A DNA stretch of 58,762 nucleotides from Actinomycetes bacterium (GCA_021828475.1 JAJZIY010000015.1:1-58762), one strand, 5' to 3'. Positions 26,039-35,407 are shown, numbered from the stretch's first letter. A program made the numbers and translations. Notes: generated from the letters alone by a model not told the origin.

Positions 26039-26905
26039 TCAGAGCAGGCCGGCCACGTACTGGTAACTGGCTCGCACCGCTGCGACCGGGCCCTCGTCGG
26101 CGGGCTCGGTACCCAGGACGGTGTCCTGCTCGAGCACGTACCACCCCTGGTAGCCATCGGCTTCCAGCGTCCCGACGATGGTGGCGATGTCCACGTCACC
26201 CTGCCCGAGCACCCGGTACATGCCCTGGGCCACGGCCTCGGTGTAGGTCAGAGAACCCGCCGTCACCTTTGCCGCCAGGGCGGCGTCGACGTCCTTCAGG
26301 TGGACGTGCGCCACGCGCTCCGGTGCGCTGCGGACGAGCTCCACCGGGTCGCTGCCACCGATCAGGAGGTGGCCCGTGTCCAGGCACAGGGGGACCGAGC
26401 TCCCCTCGAGCACCCTGGCCACCTCGTCCGGGCGCTCCACCATGGTCCCCACGTGGGGATGCAGGGCAGCCACCAGCCCCCGGTCCCAGACCACGCCGGC
26501 GGCCCGCTCGAGGTTGCCCAGGAGCAGGCGCCACCCGTCGTCGTCCAGGACTGGGCGGGCGTCGTAGCCGTCGAGGCCCGTCACGGCGGCCAGTACCACG
26601 ACATGCGCAGGCAGGGCCTCGTACAGGTCGAGGGTGGCGTTCAGCCCCTCGACCGGGTCGTGCGAGGGGTCGTGCAGGACAACCGGGTTGAAACCGCCCA
26701 CGGCCCTGATGCCATTGGCCTCCAGTACTGCCGCCGCCGCCCTGGCGTCAGCGGGGAGGAAGCCCTCCGGGCCGAGCTCGGTCGCCCTGATGCCCACCTC
26801 CGCCATCTCCCGCAGCACCCGTTCCGGGCTCAGCTGGTAACCCCAGCCCGGTACCTCGCACACCCCCCACGAGATGGGGGCTCCGGCCACTCGGTCCAAG
26901 CTCAC
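26039..26905 (-). CDS. Xylose-isomerase-like TIM barrel, IolE/sugar-phosphate isomerase type
   Basis: A 288-residue AP-endonuclease-2-type barrel. Metal/substrate motifs: ISWGVCEVPGWG at the N-terminus, LHPHVGTMVE, CLDTGHLLIGGSD and AHVHLKDVD. Near the C-terminus, GWYVLEQD supplies a Glu ligand. The SWGVCE/HPH/DTGH combination is typical of inosose dehydratase and related 2-keto-myo-inositol enzymes. It is the last gene of the minus-strand iolD operon, 99 bp after the SDR gene with a 17-bp tandem repeat in the gap. Confidence 0.85.
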   Translation of the reverse strand: MSLDRVAGAPISWGVCEVPGWGYQLSPERVLREMAEVGIRATELGPEGFLPADARAAAAVLEANGIRAVGGFNPVVLHDPSHDPVEGLNATLDLYEALPAHVVVLAAVTGLDGYDARPVLDDDGWRLLLGNLERAAGVVWDRGLVAALHPHVGTMVERPDEVARVLEGSSVPLCLDTGHLLIGGSDPVELVRSAPERVAHVHLKDVDAALAAKVTAGSLTYTEAVAQGMYRVLGQGDVDIATIVGTLEADGYQGWYVLEQDTVLGTEPADEGPVAAVRASYQYVAGLL

Positions 26906-26935
26906 TGTGCTCTTCCTTCCTGATCTGTCGTCCGG

Positions 26936-26986
26936 CCTGGTCTTTGGCCTGGCCTGGTCTTCGGCCTGGCCTGGTCTTTCGCCTGG
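26936..26986. repeat. 17-bp tandem repeat, three copies
   Basis: CCTGGTCTTTGGCCTGG at 26936-26952, with near-identical copies at 26953-26969 and 26970-26986 (one to two substitutions). It lies between the SDR stop and the start of the IolE-like gene, so it is transcribed as an intercistronic spacer. Confidence 0.85.
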
Positions 26987-27004
26987 CCTGCCGTGCTGCC
27001 CGCT

Positions 27005-27796
27005 CTACTGCTCGGTGCCGTCACCCAGGGCACCCATCACGTTCTGGTCCCAGTCGATCACCGAGCCGGTGACCACCCCGCTGCGCTGCGAGAGCAGGAA
27101 GACGACGAAGTCCGCGATCTCGTCCACCTGCCCCAGCCGCCCCATGGGGAGCGCCTCGCCAGCGCGCTCGCGCCAGTCGTCACCGGCACCGTGGAAGGCA
27201 CGCTGGACGGCGTCCTCCCCCTCGGTGTCGGTCCAACCGATGTTGAGCCCGTTGACCCGGATGCGGTCCCAACGGTGTGCATGGGCCGCGTTGCGGGTGA
27301 GGCCGGCCAGGCCCGCCTTGGTCGCCGTGTACGGGGCCAGGTAGGGCTGCCCGCAGTGCTCTGCCGTCGAGATGATGTTCACCACGGTCCCGGGGGACCG
27401 GCGGGCCAGCATGTCCGACACGGCGGCCTGCATGAGGAAGAACGGGGCCCGCAGGTTGATGGCCACGTGCTGGTCGAAGACGGCCGGCGTGGTGTTGACC
27501 AGGCTGCCCCGGGACGTGACGGCGGCCGCATTGACCAGGCAGTCCACCCGGCCGTACCTGGCGATCGTCGCGGCGACGGAGGCCTGGGCCTGGGCCACGT
27601 CGGCCACGTCGGTCCGTACGTAGATGGCGTCCCCGCCCAGGGCCTGCAGCTCGGCCACCAGCTTCTCGCCCGGCTCGGGCCGCCGGCCGGTCACCGCCAC
27701 GGCGGCACCCTCGCGGACGGCGGCCCGGGCCACCGCTGCCCCAACCCCCTGAGTGCCCCCGCTGACCAGGGCCACCTTGTCCTCCAGCAACTTCAT
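27005..27796 (-). CDS. Short-chain dehydrogenase/reductase
   Basis: A 263-residue classical SDR. The nucleotide motif is SGGTQGVGAAVA. The NAA motif is in LVNAAAVTSRG. The catalytic Ser is in NIISTAEHC and the YxxxK pair in PYTATKAGL. The ATG at 27796 overlaps the stop of the 2-hydroxyacid dehydrogenase gene (ATGA) and has GGAGG upstream; longer readings are out of register. Within the iolD operon it may oxidise or reduce an inositol-derived keto intermediate. Confidence 0.9.
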   Translation of the reverse strand: MKLLEDKVALVSGGTQGVGAAVARAAVREGAAVAVTGRRPEPGEKLVAELQALGGDAIYVRTDVADVAQAQASVAATIARYGRVDCLVNAAAVTSRGSLVNTTPAVFDQHVAINLRAPFFLMQAAVSDMLARRSPGTVVNIISTAEHCGQPYLAPYTATKAGLAGLTRNAAHAHRWDRIRVNGLNIGWTDTEGEDAVQRAFHGAGDDWRERAGEALPMGRLGQVDEIADFVVFLLSQRSGVVTGSVIDWDQNVMGALGDGTEQ

Positions 27797-28779
27797 CGTC
27801 CTGCCTCCATGTCTGAGGGCCCGGCAAGTGCCTGGGCCGGCTTGGGCGTGTAGGGGTTGGCCAGTGCCTCCGGCCGCCTCCCCGCCAGGACGTCCACGAC
27901 CCCACAGGCCGCCGCTGCGAAAGTGGCAGCCCTGGCCCGGCGGCTCAAGCCCATGACATGCGGCGTGAGCAGCACATTGGGGAGGTCGAACAGTGGGTGG
28001 TGGTCCGGTGGCTCGGCCTCGAACACGTCGAGCGCTACCCCGCCCAGCCGGCCCGCCACGACGGCGGCGCAGACGGCGTCCAGGTCCACCAGGGCGCCCC
28101 GGGCGCAGTTGACCAGCACGGCACCGGCCTTTGCGGCCTCGAGGAACCGCCCGTCCACCAAGTGCCTGGTGCTCTCGGTGAGAGGGGCGTGCAGGCTCAC
28201 CACGTCGCTCGCAGCGGCGAGCTCGTACAGGTCGGCGCAAGCCAGCTCGGGCGGAGGGCCGACGAAGGGGTCGTACGCCACAACGCTCGCCCCGAAGGCA
28301 TGGGCCAGCGCCCCGACCCTGCTACCTATGCGCCCGTAACCCACCAATCCGACCGTGGCCCCCTCTAGGTCGCCGACGAGGGCGCTCTCCCGCTCGGGCC
28401 AGCGGCTCTCGCGCACCAGGCGGGTGAGCGGGCCGAAGCGTTTCAACAGGCAGAGTGCCATCCCTATCGCACCCTCGGCCACCGCAGCCGTACCCGCTCC
28501 AGGGGTCACCACGACGGCCACCCCCCGCCGGGTGGCAGCCGCCAGGTCCACCTGGTCGACCCCGACCCCGGTGCGGGCCAGCACCCTGAGGCGGGGCATG
28601 GCGGCCAACAGGGCATCGTCGACCACGATCCCGGCCCTCACGATCGCCCCCTGGGCTTCGGCCAGGTCAGCGCCCCCGGGCTCGGCCACGAAGCGGACAC
28701 CATCGCCCAGGTGGCCGAGGACCAGGGCGGGCGCCACATCTCCCAGGGCCACCACGGTCGGGCGCAGGTCGGGTGCCAT
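27793..28779 (-). CDS. D-isomer-specific 2-hydroxyacid dehydrogenase
   Basis: A 328-residue NAD-dependent dehydrogenase of the SerA/glyoxylate reductase family. Rossmann motif GLVGYGRIGSRVG. Catalytic residues are Arg in NCARGALVD, Glu in DVFEAEPPDH and His in LLTPHVMGLSRRA. There is no ACT domain, so it is not a regulated phosphoglycerate dehydrogenase. It overlaps the aldolase stop (TGATG) and the SDR start. Together with the aldolase it could reduce hydroxypyruvate, glyoxylate or tartronate-semialdehyde-type products. Confidence 0.9.
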   Translation of the reverse strand: MAPDLRPTVVALGDVAPALVLGHLGDGVRFVAEPGGADLAEAQGAIVRAGIVVDDALLAAMPRLRVLARTGVGVDQVDLAAATRRGVAVVVTPGAGTAAVAEGAIGMALCLLKRFGPLTRLVRESRWPERESALVGDLEGATVGLVGYGRIGSRVGALAHAFGASVVAYDPFVGPPPELACADLYELAAASDVVSLHAPLTESTRHLVDGRFLEAAKAGAVLVNCARGALVDLDAVCAAVVAGRLGGVALDVFEAEPPDHHPLFDLPNVLLTPHVMGLSRRARAATFAAAACGVVDVLAGRRPEALANPYTPKPAQALAGPSDMEAGR

Positions 28780-29582
28780 CAGGACCGGCCGCGGGCCTCG
28801 CCCAGCTGAGCCTGGGCTGCCCCGGCGAGGAGGGCCACGTCCGAGGCGATGGCGATGAAGCTCCAGCCTTGCTCGGCCCGCCTGGCCGCGCTCGCACCGT
28901 CACCGACCATGGTCCCGGCGACCTTGCCGTGCCGGCGGGCGGCGGCCAGGACGGCCTCCAGCGCCGAGACGAAGAGCGGGCTCGAGTAGTCGCCCGGCAC
29001 CCCCAGGTCGTGGCTCAGGTCACGGGGCCCCACGAAGAGCACGTCCACCCCCGCGTTCGCGGCCATCTCCTCCACGTTGGCCACAGCCCGGGCGGACTCC
29101 ACCTGCACCACCCCCAGGACCTCGTCCGATGCCCGGGCCAGGGCCCCCGGGTCGAGGCCGAAGCGGCAGGCCCTGTTGTAGGTGGCCACACCGCGGTCAC
29201 CTTCGGGGGGGTAGCGCAGGTGCGATAGGGCCTCGTCGACCTCGGCCCCGGTCTGGAGCCTGGGGAACATCACGCCTGCCGCGCCCAGGTCCAGCACGCG
29301 CCCAGCCCGGTTGCGGGCAGCCGACTCCACACGGACCAGGGTCGGCACCCCGTAGGCGGCCGCCGCAGGCACGACGGCGCTCACCTGCTCCTCTCCCCCG
29401 GCGCCGTGCTCGAGGTCGACCAGCAGCCAATCAGGGCCGGCTGCTGCGCATGCCTCGGCCGCCATCACCGAGGCCATGCCTAGGAAGGTGCCAAAGGTGA
29501 CATCGCCCTGGCGGGCCCTGCGGCGCAGGGCCCCACCGTCCAACGGCCCCCGAGGGCCCGCGTCGGGGCCGGCCGGGCTCAC
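28779..29582 (-). CDS. HpcH/HpaI-family aldolase
   Basis: A 267-residue class II pyruvate aldolase of the GarL/HpaI family: GTFLGMASVMAAEACAAAG, LLVDLEHG, the metal ligands Glu in VVQVESARAV and Asp in VGPRDLSHDLG. The GTG start overlaps the iolD stop (GTGA). Members cleave 2-keto-3-deoxy sugar acids to pyruvate plus an aldehyde. Such an activity is not part of the classical inositol route, so its presence right after iolD is notable. Confidence 0.88.
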   Translation of the reverse strand: MSPAGPDAGPRGPLDGGALRRRARQGDVTFGTFLGMASVMAAEACAAAGPDWLLVDLEHGAGGEEQVSAVVPAAAAYGVPTLVRVESAARNRAGRVLDLGAAGVMFPRLQTGAEVDEALSHLRYPPEGDRGVATYNRACRFGLDPGALARASDEVLGVVQVESARAVANVEEMAANAGVDVLFVGPRDLSHDLGVPGDYSSPLFVSALEAVLAAARRHGKVAGTMVGDGASAARRAEQGWSFIAIASDVALLAGAAQAQLGEARGRS

Positions 29583-31555
29583 CCGTACCACCGCTGGCTC
29601 GAGCGTCCCTCCTCGTATGCGGCACGCAGCGACGGCACGAGCGGGTTCTCCGACACCTCGGCCGGAGCGATGTCCCACCACACCTCGGAGCTGGGCAGGT
29701 CGGCATGGGGGACAACGGGCACCACGACCACGACCGGGCCCTGGTGGCCACGCGTGGACTCGAGGGCCTCGCGCACCTCGGCGGCCGAAACGGCCCGCAG
29801 GGCACGCGCTCCCAGCCCGGCGGCCACCTGCACCAAGTCCAGCTCCAGGTAGTCACCCTCCAGGCGGGGCGGCTTGGCCGGGCCGCCCCCCTCGGCCAGG
29901 GAGAGAGCGGCACTGCGGTAACGGAACTCGTTGCCGAACTCGGCCCCGTTCCGGCTCATCTGCAACCGGTGGATCACCTGGTAGCCCCGGTTGTCGGCGA
30001 TGACTATGGTCACCCGGACAGCTTCCTGGGCCGCCGTGACCAGTTCCCCCGGCGACATGAGGAACGTCCCGTCGCCGATGAAGGCCGTCACCCGGCTGGC
30101 GCTGTCGGGCTCCCACATCCGCACGCCGATGGCGGCCGGCAGCTCGTAGCCCATACAGGAGAAGCCGAACTCCAGGTGGCAGTGGCGCCCACCTGTTGCG
30201 TCCCACACCTTGAGCAGGTCCCCTGGCGGGCCCCCGGCCGCAGCGATCACCACGTCCCCCGGCCGGGCGTGCTCCTGGAGGAGGCCGATGAGCTGGCCCT
30301 GGGTGAGCACGGCGTCCGTGGTGGTGACGACGTCGGCCCCAGCGCCTGCCGCCGCCGGGTCGAAAGCCACGTCGGGGCTCAATGCCCTGGCCCGGGTCTC
30401 GGCCCACGCAGCGTTGAGCTCCTCCACTCGTTGGCGCCAGTCAGCCCGGTCGGCCCCCGGGAGCTCGGCCACGGCCCCCGCTAGCGCTGCCAATGCCAGC
30501 TTGGCGTCAGCCTGCACACTGACCGCCCCCAAGCGGTCCCCGTCCCGTGCGTCGAGGTTGATGCTGGCGAAGCGGACGCCCGTCCCCTGGAAGAGCGACT
30601 GGGAAGCCGTGGCGAAATCGCTGAGGCGCGAGCCGACGGTAAGCACCAGGTCGGCCTCCCGGGCCAGGCGGTTGACAGCGGGCGTGCCTTCGAGGCCGAT
30701 GCCACCCACCTGCCACCACTCCCGGCTCTGCACGGCACCTTTACCGGCGAAGGTCTCCGCCACCGGGGCACCCAGCGCAGCCGCCAGGCGCTCGAGCTCC
30801 TCCGTGGCCCCCGAGTAGATGACACCTCCCCCTGCGATCACCAGCGGGCGCTGCGCCGCAGCGAGCATCGCAGCCACCTGCGCCACCTCCGCCGGGTCGG
30901 GCAGGGGCCGGCGGAGGGACCAGGTCCGCTCGGCGAAGAACCCGGCGGGGAAGGCGAATGCGTGGGACTGCACGTCCTGGGGCAGGGCCAGCACCACGGC
31001 CCCCGTGTGGGCCGGGTCGACAAGCACCCTCATGGCGGCCGGCAGGGCCGTCAGCAATTGCTCGGGGCGCGTGATGCGGTCGAAGAAGCGGGAGACCGGG
31101 CGGAAGGCGTCGTTGACCGAGACGTCGGCCTCGATGGGGTGCTGCAGCTGCTGCAGCACCGGGCCCTGGTACCTGGTCGCGTAGGCGTCCCCGGGCAGGA
31201 GCAGGACGGGCAGGCGGTTGACGGTCGCAAGAGCGGCACCGGTGACCATGTTCATCGCCCCGGGCCCGATGGAGCTGGTGACAGCCAGCGTCGCCCGACG
31301 CCGGGCCTGCTTGGCGTAACCAGCAGCCACGTGGACCAGGGACTGCTCGTTGCGGCCCTGCACGAAGGGCATGGCCTCGGAGTACTGCTCGAGGGCCTGT
31401 CCCAGGCCGGCCACGTTGCCGTGGCCGAATATCCCGAGCACCGCCGGCACCAGGCGCCTGCGCCCGCCGTCGTCCTCGCTGTACTGCTGAGCGAGGTAAC
31501 GCACGATGGCCTGGGCCACCGTCATCTCTTGAACAACTGTGCGCTGCGGGCTCAT
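29579..31555 (-). CDS. iolD: 3D-(3,5/4)-trihydroxycyclohexane-1,2-dione hydrolase
   Basis: A 658-residue thiamine-diphosphate enzyme, the usual IolD length. N-terminal PYR domain with catalytic Glu in QGRNEQSLVHVAAGYA. The PP domain has the cofactor motif from GDGTFLMSPGELV to IADNRGYQVIH. It hydrolyses the C-C bond of the dehydrated inosose ring to 5-deoxy-glucuronate. The ATG at 31555 (MSPQRTV) is preferred; GGAGGGTG lies upstream. It follows the aldehyde dehydrogenase gene by 41 bp and overlaps the aldolase start. Confidence 0.95.
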   Translation of the reverse strand: MSPQRTVVQEMTVAQAIVRYLAQQYSEDDGGRRRLVPAVLGIFGHGNVAGLGQALEQYSEAMPFVQGRNEQSLVHVAAGYAKQARRRATLAVTSSIGPGAMNMVTGAALATVNRLPVLLLPGDAYATRYQGPVLQQLQHPIEADVSVNDAFRPVSRFFDRITRPEQLLTALPAAMRVLVDPAHTGAVVLALPQDVQSHAFAFPAGFFAERTWSLRRPLPDPAEVAQVAAMLAAAQRPLVIAGGGVIYSGATEELERLAAALGAPVAETFAGKGAVQSREWWQVGGIGLEGTPAVNRLAREADLVLTVGSRLSDFATASQSLFQGTGVRFASINLDARDGDRLGAVSVQADAKLALAALAGAVAELPGADRADWRQRVEELNAAWAETRARALSPDVAFDPAAAGAGADVVTTTDAVLTQGQLIGLLQEHARPGDVVIAAAGGPPGDLLKVWDATGGRHCHLEFGFSCMGYELPAAIGVRMWEPDSASRVTAFIGDGTFLMSPGELVTAAQEAVRVTIVIADNRGYQVIHRLQMSRNGAEFGNEFRYRSAALSLAEGGGPAKPPRLEGDYLELDLVQVAAGLGARALRAVSAAEVREALESTRGHQGPVVVVVPVVPHADLPSSEVWWDIAPAEVSENPLVPSLRAAYEEGRSSQRWYG

Positions 31556-31596
31556 CTTCCTGGCACCCTCCTGAGCGGTCCGCCCGGCCCGGGCAG

Positions 31597-33021
31597 CTAC
31601 CAAGGCCGTCCGTGAAGTATTACGGTCTTTTCTTCTGTCATCTCTAGCACGGCCGCCCGCGGGCCTTCCTTGCCGAACCCGCTCCCCTTCACTCCCCCAT
31701 AGGGCATGAGGTCAGCTCTCCACAACGGCGTCCAGTTGATGTGGACGTTGCCGGCGTCGACCTCCCTCACGGCTCGGACCACAGCGCTCACGTCGTTCGT
31801 GAACACGCCTGCCGCAAGGCCGTAAGCCGTGCCGTTGGCCTGAGCGATAGCCGCCGGCCAGTCCTCGGCCACGCAAACCGCTACCGCCGGGCCAAAGAGC
31901 TCGTCCTGAGCGAAAGCTGAGACGGGGTCGACCTCACTGACAACGGCGGGCGACATGCAGGCGCCGTCGCGCTCCCCGCCTGTGCGCAGCTTGGCACCCC
32001 CGGCGACGGCGCCCTCTATGGCCCGCCTCACCCGCTCCGCCTCGTCGACGCTGATGAGCGCCCCCATGTCGGTGGTGGCCGAACGGGGGTCGCCCAGGCT
32101 GATTGCTTCGACCTTGGCGACGAGCGCGTCGGTGAGGTCGGCGGCCACGGCCCGCTCGGCGATGACCCGCTGCACCGAGATGCAGACCTGGCCGGCGTTC
32201 ACGTACCCGCCCACGGCGATCGCCGAGGCGGCGGCCTCCACGTCGGCGTCGGCCAGCACCACAACGGGGCACGACGCCCCGAGCTCGAGCGACAACCGCT
32301 TGACACCGGCCACCCTGGCAATGTGCTCCCCCGTGGCCGTCGAGCCGGTGAAGGAGACTTTCCGGACGCGGCCGTCGCCGACGAGCGCGTCCCCTAGGGC
32401 GCCACCGGGGCCGGTCAGCACCGAAAGGACGCCCGCCGGGAGCCCGGCGTCCACGAAGCACCCGGCCAGGGCCAACGCGGTGAGGGGTGCCAACCGGGCC
32501 GGCTTGAGCACGACGGCGTTGCCTGCGGCAAGGGCCGGTCCCAGCTTGTGCAGCACGAGCAGCGCGGGGTAGTTGAAGGGGGTCACGGCCACCACGACGC
32601 CACAGGGCTGGCGCACGGTGAAACCGAGCTTGTCCATGCCGGTGCCCCGGTTGGCGTCGAGGGGCAGGCTCTGGCCGTAGAGGTGCGCCCCCTCGAAGGC
32701 GGCCAGGCGGATTATCTCGGCCGAACGGGCGGCCTCGGCGGTGGCCTCCCTGATGGTCTTGCCCGTCTCGGCCGTGATGATGCCGGCTACCTCGGCCGCC
32801 CGCTCGGCGGCCAGGTCCGCTGCCCGCAGCATGACGGCCAGGCGCTCATGGGCCGGTACCGCCCGCCATGCCGTCGCCCCGGCTTCGGCTGAAGAAAGTG
32901 CCCTTTGCACGTCGGCCAGCCCGGCAACGGGCACGGTGCCCGCGACCTCTCCGTCGAAGGGGGACCACACCTGCTCGGTCGAGCCCGAAGCAGCGGGGGA
33001 CCACTCCCCGCCTATCAGCAT
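31597..33021 (-). CDS. Aldehyde dehydrogenase (lactaldehyde/glyceraldehyde-type)
   Basis: A 474-residue NAD(P)-dependent ALDH. VAVTPFNYPALLVLHKLG is the cofactor-site region, LELGASCPVVVL carries the base Glu, NAGQVCISVQR holds the catalytic Cys, and YGGVKGSGFGKEGP is near the end. The ATG at 33021 (MLIGGEWSP) is chosen; the upstream extension has no protein-like sequence. It is distinct from MmsA, and its substrate could be the aldehyde made by the HpcH/HpaI aldolase downstream. First gene of the iolD operon. Confidence 0.9.
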   Translation of the reverse strand: MLIGGEWSPAASGSTEQVWSPFDGEVAGTVPVAGLADVQRALSSAEAGATAWRAVPAHERLAVMLRAADLAAERAAEVAGIITAETGKTIREATAEAARSAEIIRLAAFEGAHLYGQSLPLDANRGTGMDKLGFTVRQPCGVVVAVTPFNYPALLVLHKLGPALAAGNAVVLKPARLAPLTALALAGCFVDAGLPAGVLSVLTGPGGALGDALVGDGRVRKVSFTGSTATGEHIARVAGVKRLSLELGASCPVVVLADADVEAAASAIAVGGYVNAGQVCISVQRVIAERAVAADLTDALVAKVEAISLGDPRSATTDMGALISVDEAERVRRAIEGAVAGGAKLRTGGERDGACMSPAVVSEVDPVSAFAQDELFGPAVAVCVAEDWPAAIAQANGTAYGLAAGVFTNDVSAVVRAVREVDAGNVHINWTPLWRADLMPYGGVKGSGFGKEGPRAAVLEMTEEKTVILHGRPW

Positions 33022-33329
33022 CTGCAACTTCGTAGACCTTTCGCTGGGCGTCCGCCGTGGCACCTGGTCCAGGTGGGGCCCGGTCCACAGCGCGGACGCC
33101 TGCCGGGCCCGGGGCCCGGCCCACAACATGATGCTCGGCACCGGCCAAGGATGTCAAGAGGTCATCTCATCATGAAGTACTGAGCAACCTGGCCGACCAC
33201 GCCGCCGGCCGCCTATGCTCGGCCAGGCAGTCCCTCCTGGGCAGGCCCGTCACCGGAGAGCCGGAACAGCGGGAGCCGTGGACGGGGCGACCACAGGGGG
33301 CCGGTGCCCAGGACAGGAGGACCACCGCG
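33022..33329. other. Divergent intergenic region between the iolD operon and a Gfo/Idh/MocA gene
   Basis: About 310 bp. It holds the minus-strand promoter at 33128-33157. No clear sigma70 promoter was found for the plus-strand gene at 33330, which has a strong GGAGG ribosome binding site. Confidence 0.6.
33128..33157 (-). promoter_or_regulatory. Promoter of the ALDH-iolD operon
   Basis: Minus strand: TTGACA (33157-33152), 18 bp, CATCAT (33133-33128). This predicts a 5' leader of about 100 nt before the ATG at 33021. Confidence 0.55.
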
Positions 33330-34361
33330 ATGACCATCGACAGGCTCCCCTCACCCCGCACACCTGACCCCGCCCGCGACCCGGTACTCAGGTGGGGCAT
33401 CCTCGGCACAGGTTGGGTGGCGAGCAGGTTCGCTGCCTCGCTGCGGCGCAACACCCCCCAGCAACTGCTGGCTGTTGGCTCACGCCAGGCTGCGATGGCC
33501 CGCAGTTTCGCTGCCGAGCACTCGGTCGCCCGCGCCCACGGGTCATACGAGGAGCTGGTGGCGGACCCCGGGGTCGACGTCGTGTACGTGGCCACGCCGC
33601 ACCCGATGCACCTGGCCCACGCCAGGCTCGCCCTCGAGGCGGGCAAGCACGTCCTGGTCGAGAAGCCCCTCACGGTCAACGCCGCCCAGGCAGAGGAGCT
33701 GGGATCGCTCGCGGCGCAACGGGGGCTGTTCTGCATGGAGGCGCTCTGGACGCTGTTCCTGCCCAAGTTCGACGTCGTGCGCCAGGTGCTGGCCGACGGC
33801 GTCCTGGGCGAGCTCGAGACTGTGCACGCCGAGTGCGGCGAGCACTTCGGCCCCGACCACAGGATCATGCGCCTCGACCTCGCCGGGGGGCCCCTGTTGG
33901 ACCTGGGCACCTACCCGCTCTCGCTCGCCGTATGGGCGCTGGGCGAGCCCGAGGCCGTCATGGCCATGGGCCAGCCCCACCCGGCTGGGGTCAACGGGCA
34001 GGCCGGTGCCCTGCTGCGTACCCGGGACGGCGCCCAGGCCATGGTGCACACGAGCCTGTTCTCCGACACCGCGTCGGCTGCCACTATTGCCGGGGACCGG
34101 GCGACGCTCCACCTGCCCGGGCCGTTCTACCAACCAGGCGACCTTGTGCTGCGCAGCTTCGACGGGACCGCTCCGCTGGCCTACACCGAGGAGCGCTCGG
34201 CCCACGACGCGCTCCACTACCAGGCAGGAGAGGTGGCCCGCTGTGTCGGCGCCGGCCTGGTGGAGTCCCCGCTCCGGCCCATGGCGGCGTCCATCGCCTA
34301 CCTGCGCGTCATGGACGAGGTACGCCGGCAGTGCGGCATTGTCTTCCCTGGTGAGCGCTGA
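33330..34361 (+). CDS. Gfo/Idh/MocA-family oxidoreductase
   Basis: A 343-residue NAD(P)-dependent dehydrogenase. Rossmann motif WGILGTGWVASRFA. The catalytic Lys is in VLVEKPLTVN, and DLGTYPLSLA replaces the usual GG..D...HD segment, as in dihydrodiol/1,5-anhydrofructose-type members. ACAGGAGGACC precedes the ATG. It probably oxidises a cyclitol or sugar. One of five paralogues in the window. Confidence 0.88.
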   Translation: MTIDRLPSPRTPDPARDPVLRWGILGTGWVASRFAASLRRNTPQQLLAVGSRQAAMARSFAAEHSVARAHGSYEELVADPGVDVVYVATPHPMHLAHARLALEAGKHVLVEKPLTVNAAQAEELGSLAAQRGLFCMEALWTLFLPKFDVVRQVLADGVLGELETVHAECGEHFGPDHRIMRLDLAGGPLLDLGTYPLSLAVWALGEPEAVMAMGQPHPAGVNGQAGALLRTRDGAQAMVHTSLFSDTASAATIAGDRATLHLPGPFYQPGDLVLRSFDGTAPLAYTEERSAHDALHYQAGEVARCVGAGLVESPLRPMAASIAYLRVMDEVRRQCGIVFPGER

Positions 34362-34435
34362 GGCCACGCCATGCTCCCGGCGGGGGTTGGCCCATGCCGT
34401 GGCGGTGTGCTCAGGCCAGGCGCTGTAAGGATCTC

Positions 34436-34464
34436 TGGACAGCTATAGGTCTACGCACTAGGAT
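34436..34464 (+). promoter_or_regulatory. Promoter of the iolH-like/iolC/aldolase operon
   Basis: TGGACA (34436-34441), 17 bp, TAGGAT (34459-34464). This predicts a start near 34471 and a leader of about 73 nt before the GTG at 34544. Confidence 0.6.
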
Positions 34465-34543
34465 CAGCCTACACTTCCCCGCCCACGAGCCCCGCAGGGC
34501 GCGGCCGACAGAGGCCGTGGGCACCAGCACCAGGCAGGTCCCA

Positions 34544-35407
34544 GTGCAGATAGCCCTTGACCCCTACATGTTCCGGCGTGTCCCGTTGCTCGAACTGCCC
34601 GGACTGGTCGCCGAGCTCGGCTACGAGTACATCGAGCTGTCCCCCCGGGACGACTTCATCCCCTTCTTCCGGCACCCCCGGGTAGGGTCGGGCACGGTCG
34701 CCGCCTTCCGCTCCGCCCTCGAAGCGGCGCGGGTCAAACTGGCCAGTGTCCTGCCTCTGTTCCGTTGGTCCGGCCCGGACGAGGACGAGCGCCAGGCGGC
34801 CGTCCGTTACTGGCGGCGCGCCATCCAGATCTCGGTCGACCTCGGGTGCCAGGTCATGAACTCGGAGCTCAACGGGAGACCCGAGCAGTCGGGCCTCAGC
34901 GAGTCCCAGTTCTGGAGGTCGATGGAGGAGCTGCTGCCCGTCTTCGAGCGCGAAGGGGTCCAGCTCCACCTCGAGCCCCACCCCGACGACTTCATCGAGG
35001 ACGGCCATGCGGCTGTTGACCTCGTGGCCGGCATCGGTTCCCCTAACGTCTCGTTCCTGTACTGCGCGCCGCACACCTTCCACATGGGCAACGACTGTGC
35101 CCGGATCATGCAGCATGCCGGGCCGCTGCTCACCCACGTCCACGTGGCCGACTCGTTCGACCACACCGCGTCGTCCGGCCTGCGCTACATCGTGAACCCG
35201 CCCGGTTCGCCTGCACGGGTCCACCAGCACCTGGACATCGGCCAAGGCGATGTGGACTGGGACGAGTTCTTCGGCAGCCTGCGCTCCCTGCGCTTCGACG
35301 GCGTGATGACGGTGTGCGTGTTCGCGTGGGAGGACCGGGCGGAGGACTCCTCCCGCTTCATGCTGGAGCAGGTGCACAAGCACACCAAGCACTGGGCGCG
35401 GACCTGA
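34544..35407 (+). CDS. IolH-like sugar-phosphate isomerase/epimerase
   Basis: A 287-residue xylose-isomerase-like barrel beginning VQIALDPYMFR. Metal-site candidates: Glu/His in LHLEPHPDDF, Asn/Glu region in QVMNSELNG, His in HVHVADSFDH and the late CVFAWED. Inositol clusters commonly carry an IolH of this fold with an incompletely known role. GTG start at 34544; the upstream ATG reading crosses the promoter. The iolC start follows one base after its stop. Confidence 0.82.
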   Translation: MQIALDPYMFRRVPLLELPGLVAELGYEYIELSPRDDFIPFFRHPRVGSGTVAAFRSALEAARVKLASVLPLFRWSGPDEDERQAAVRYWRRAIQISVDLGCQVMNSELNGRPEQSGLSESQFWRSMEELLPVFEREGVQLHLEPHPDDFIEDGHAAVDLVAGIGSPNVSFLYCAPHTFHMGNDCARIMQHAGPLLTHVHVADSFDHTASSGLRYIVNPPGSPARVHQHLDIGQGDVDWDEFFGSLRSLRFDGVMTVCVFAWEDRAEDSSRFMLEQVHKHTKHWART

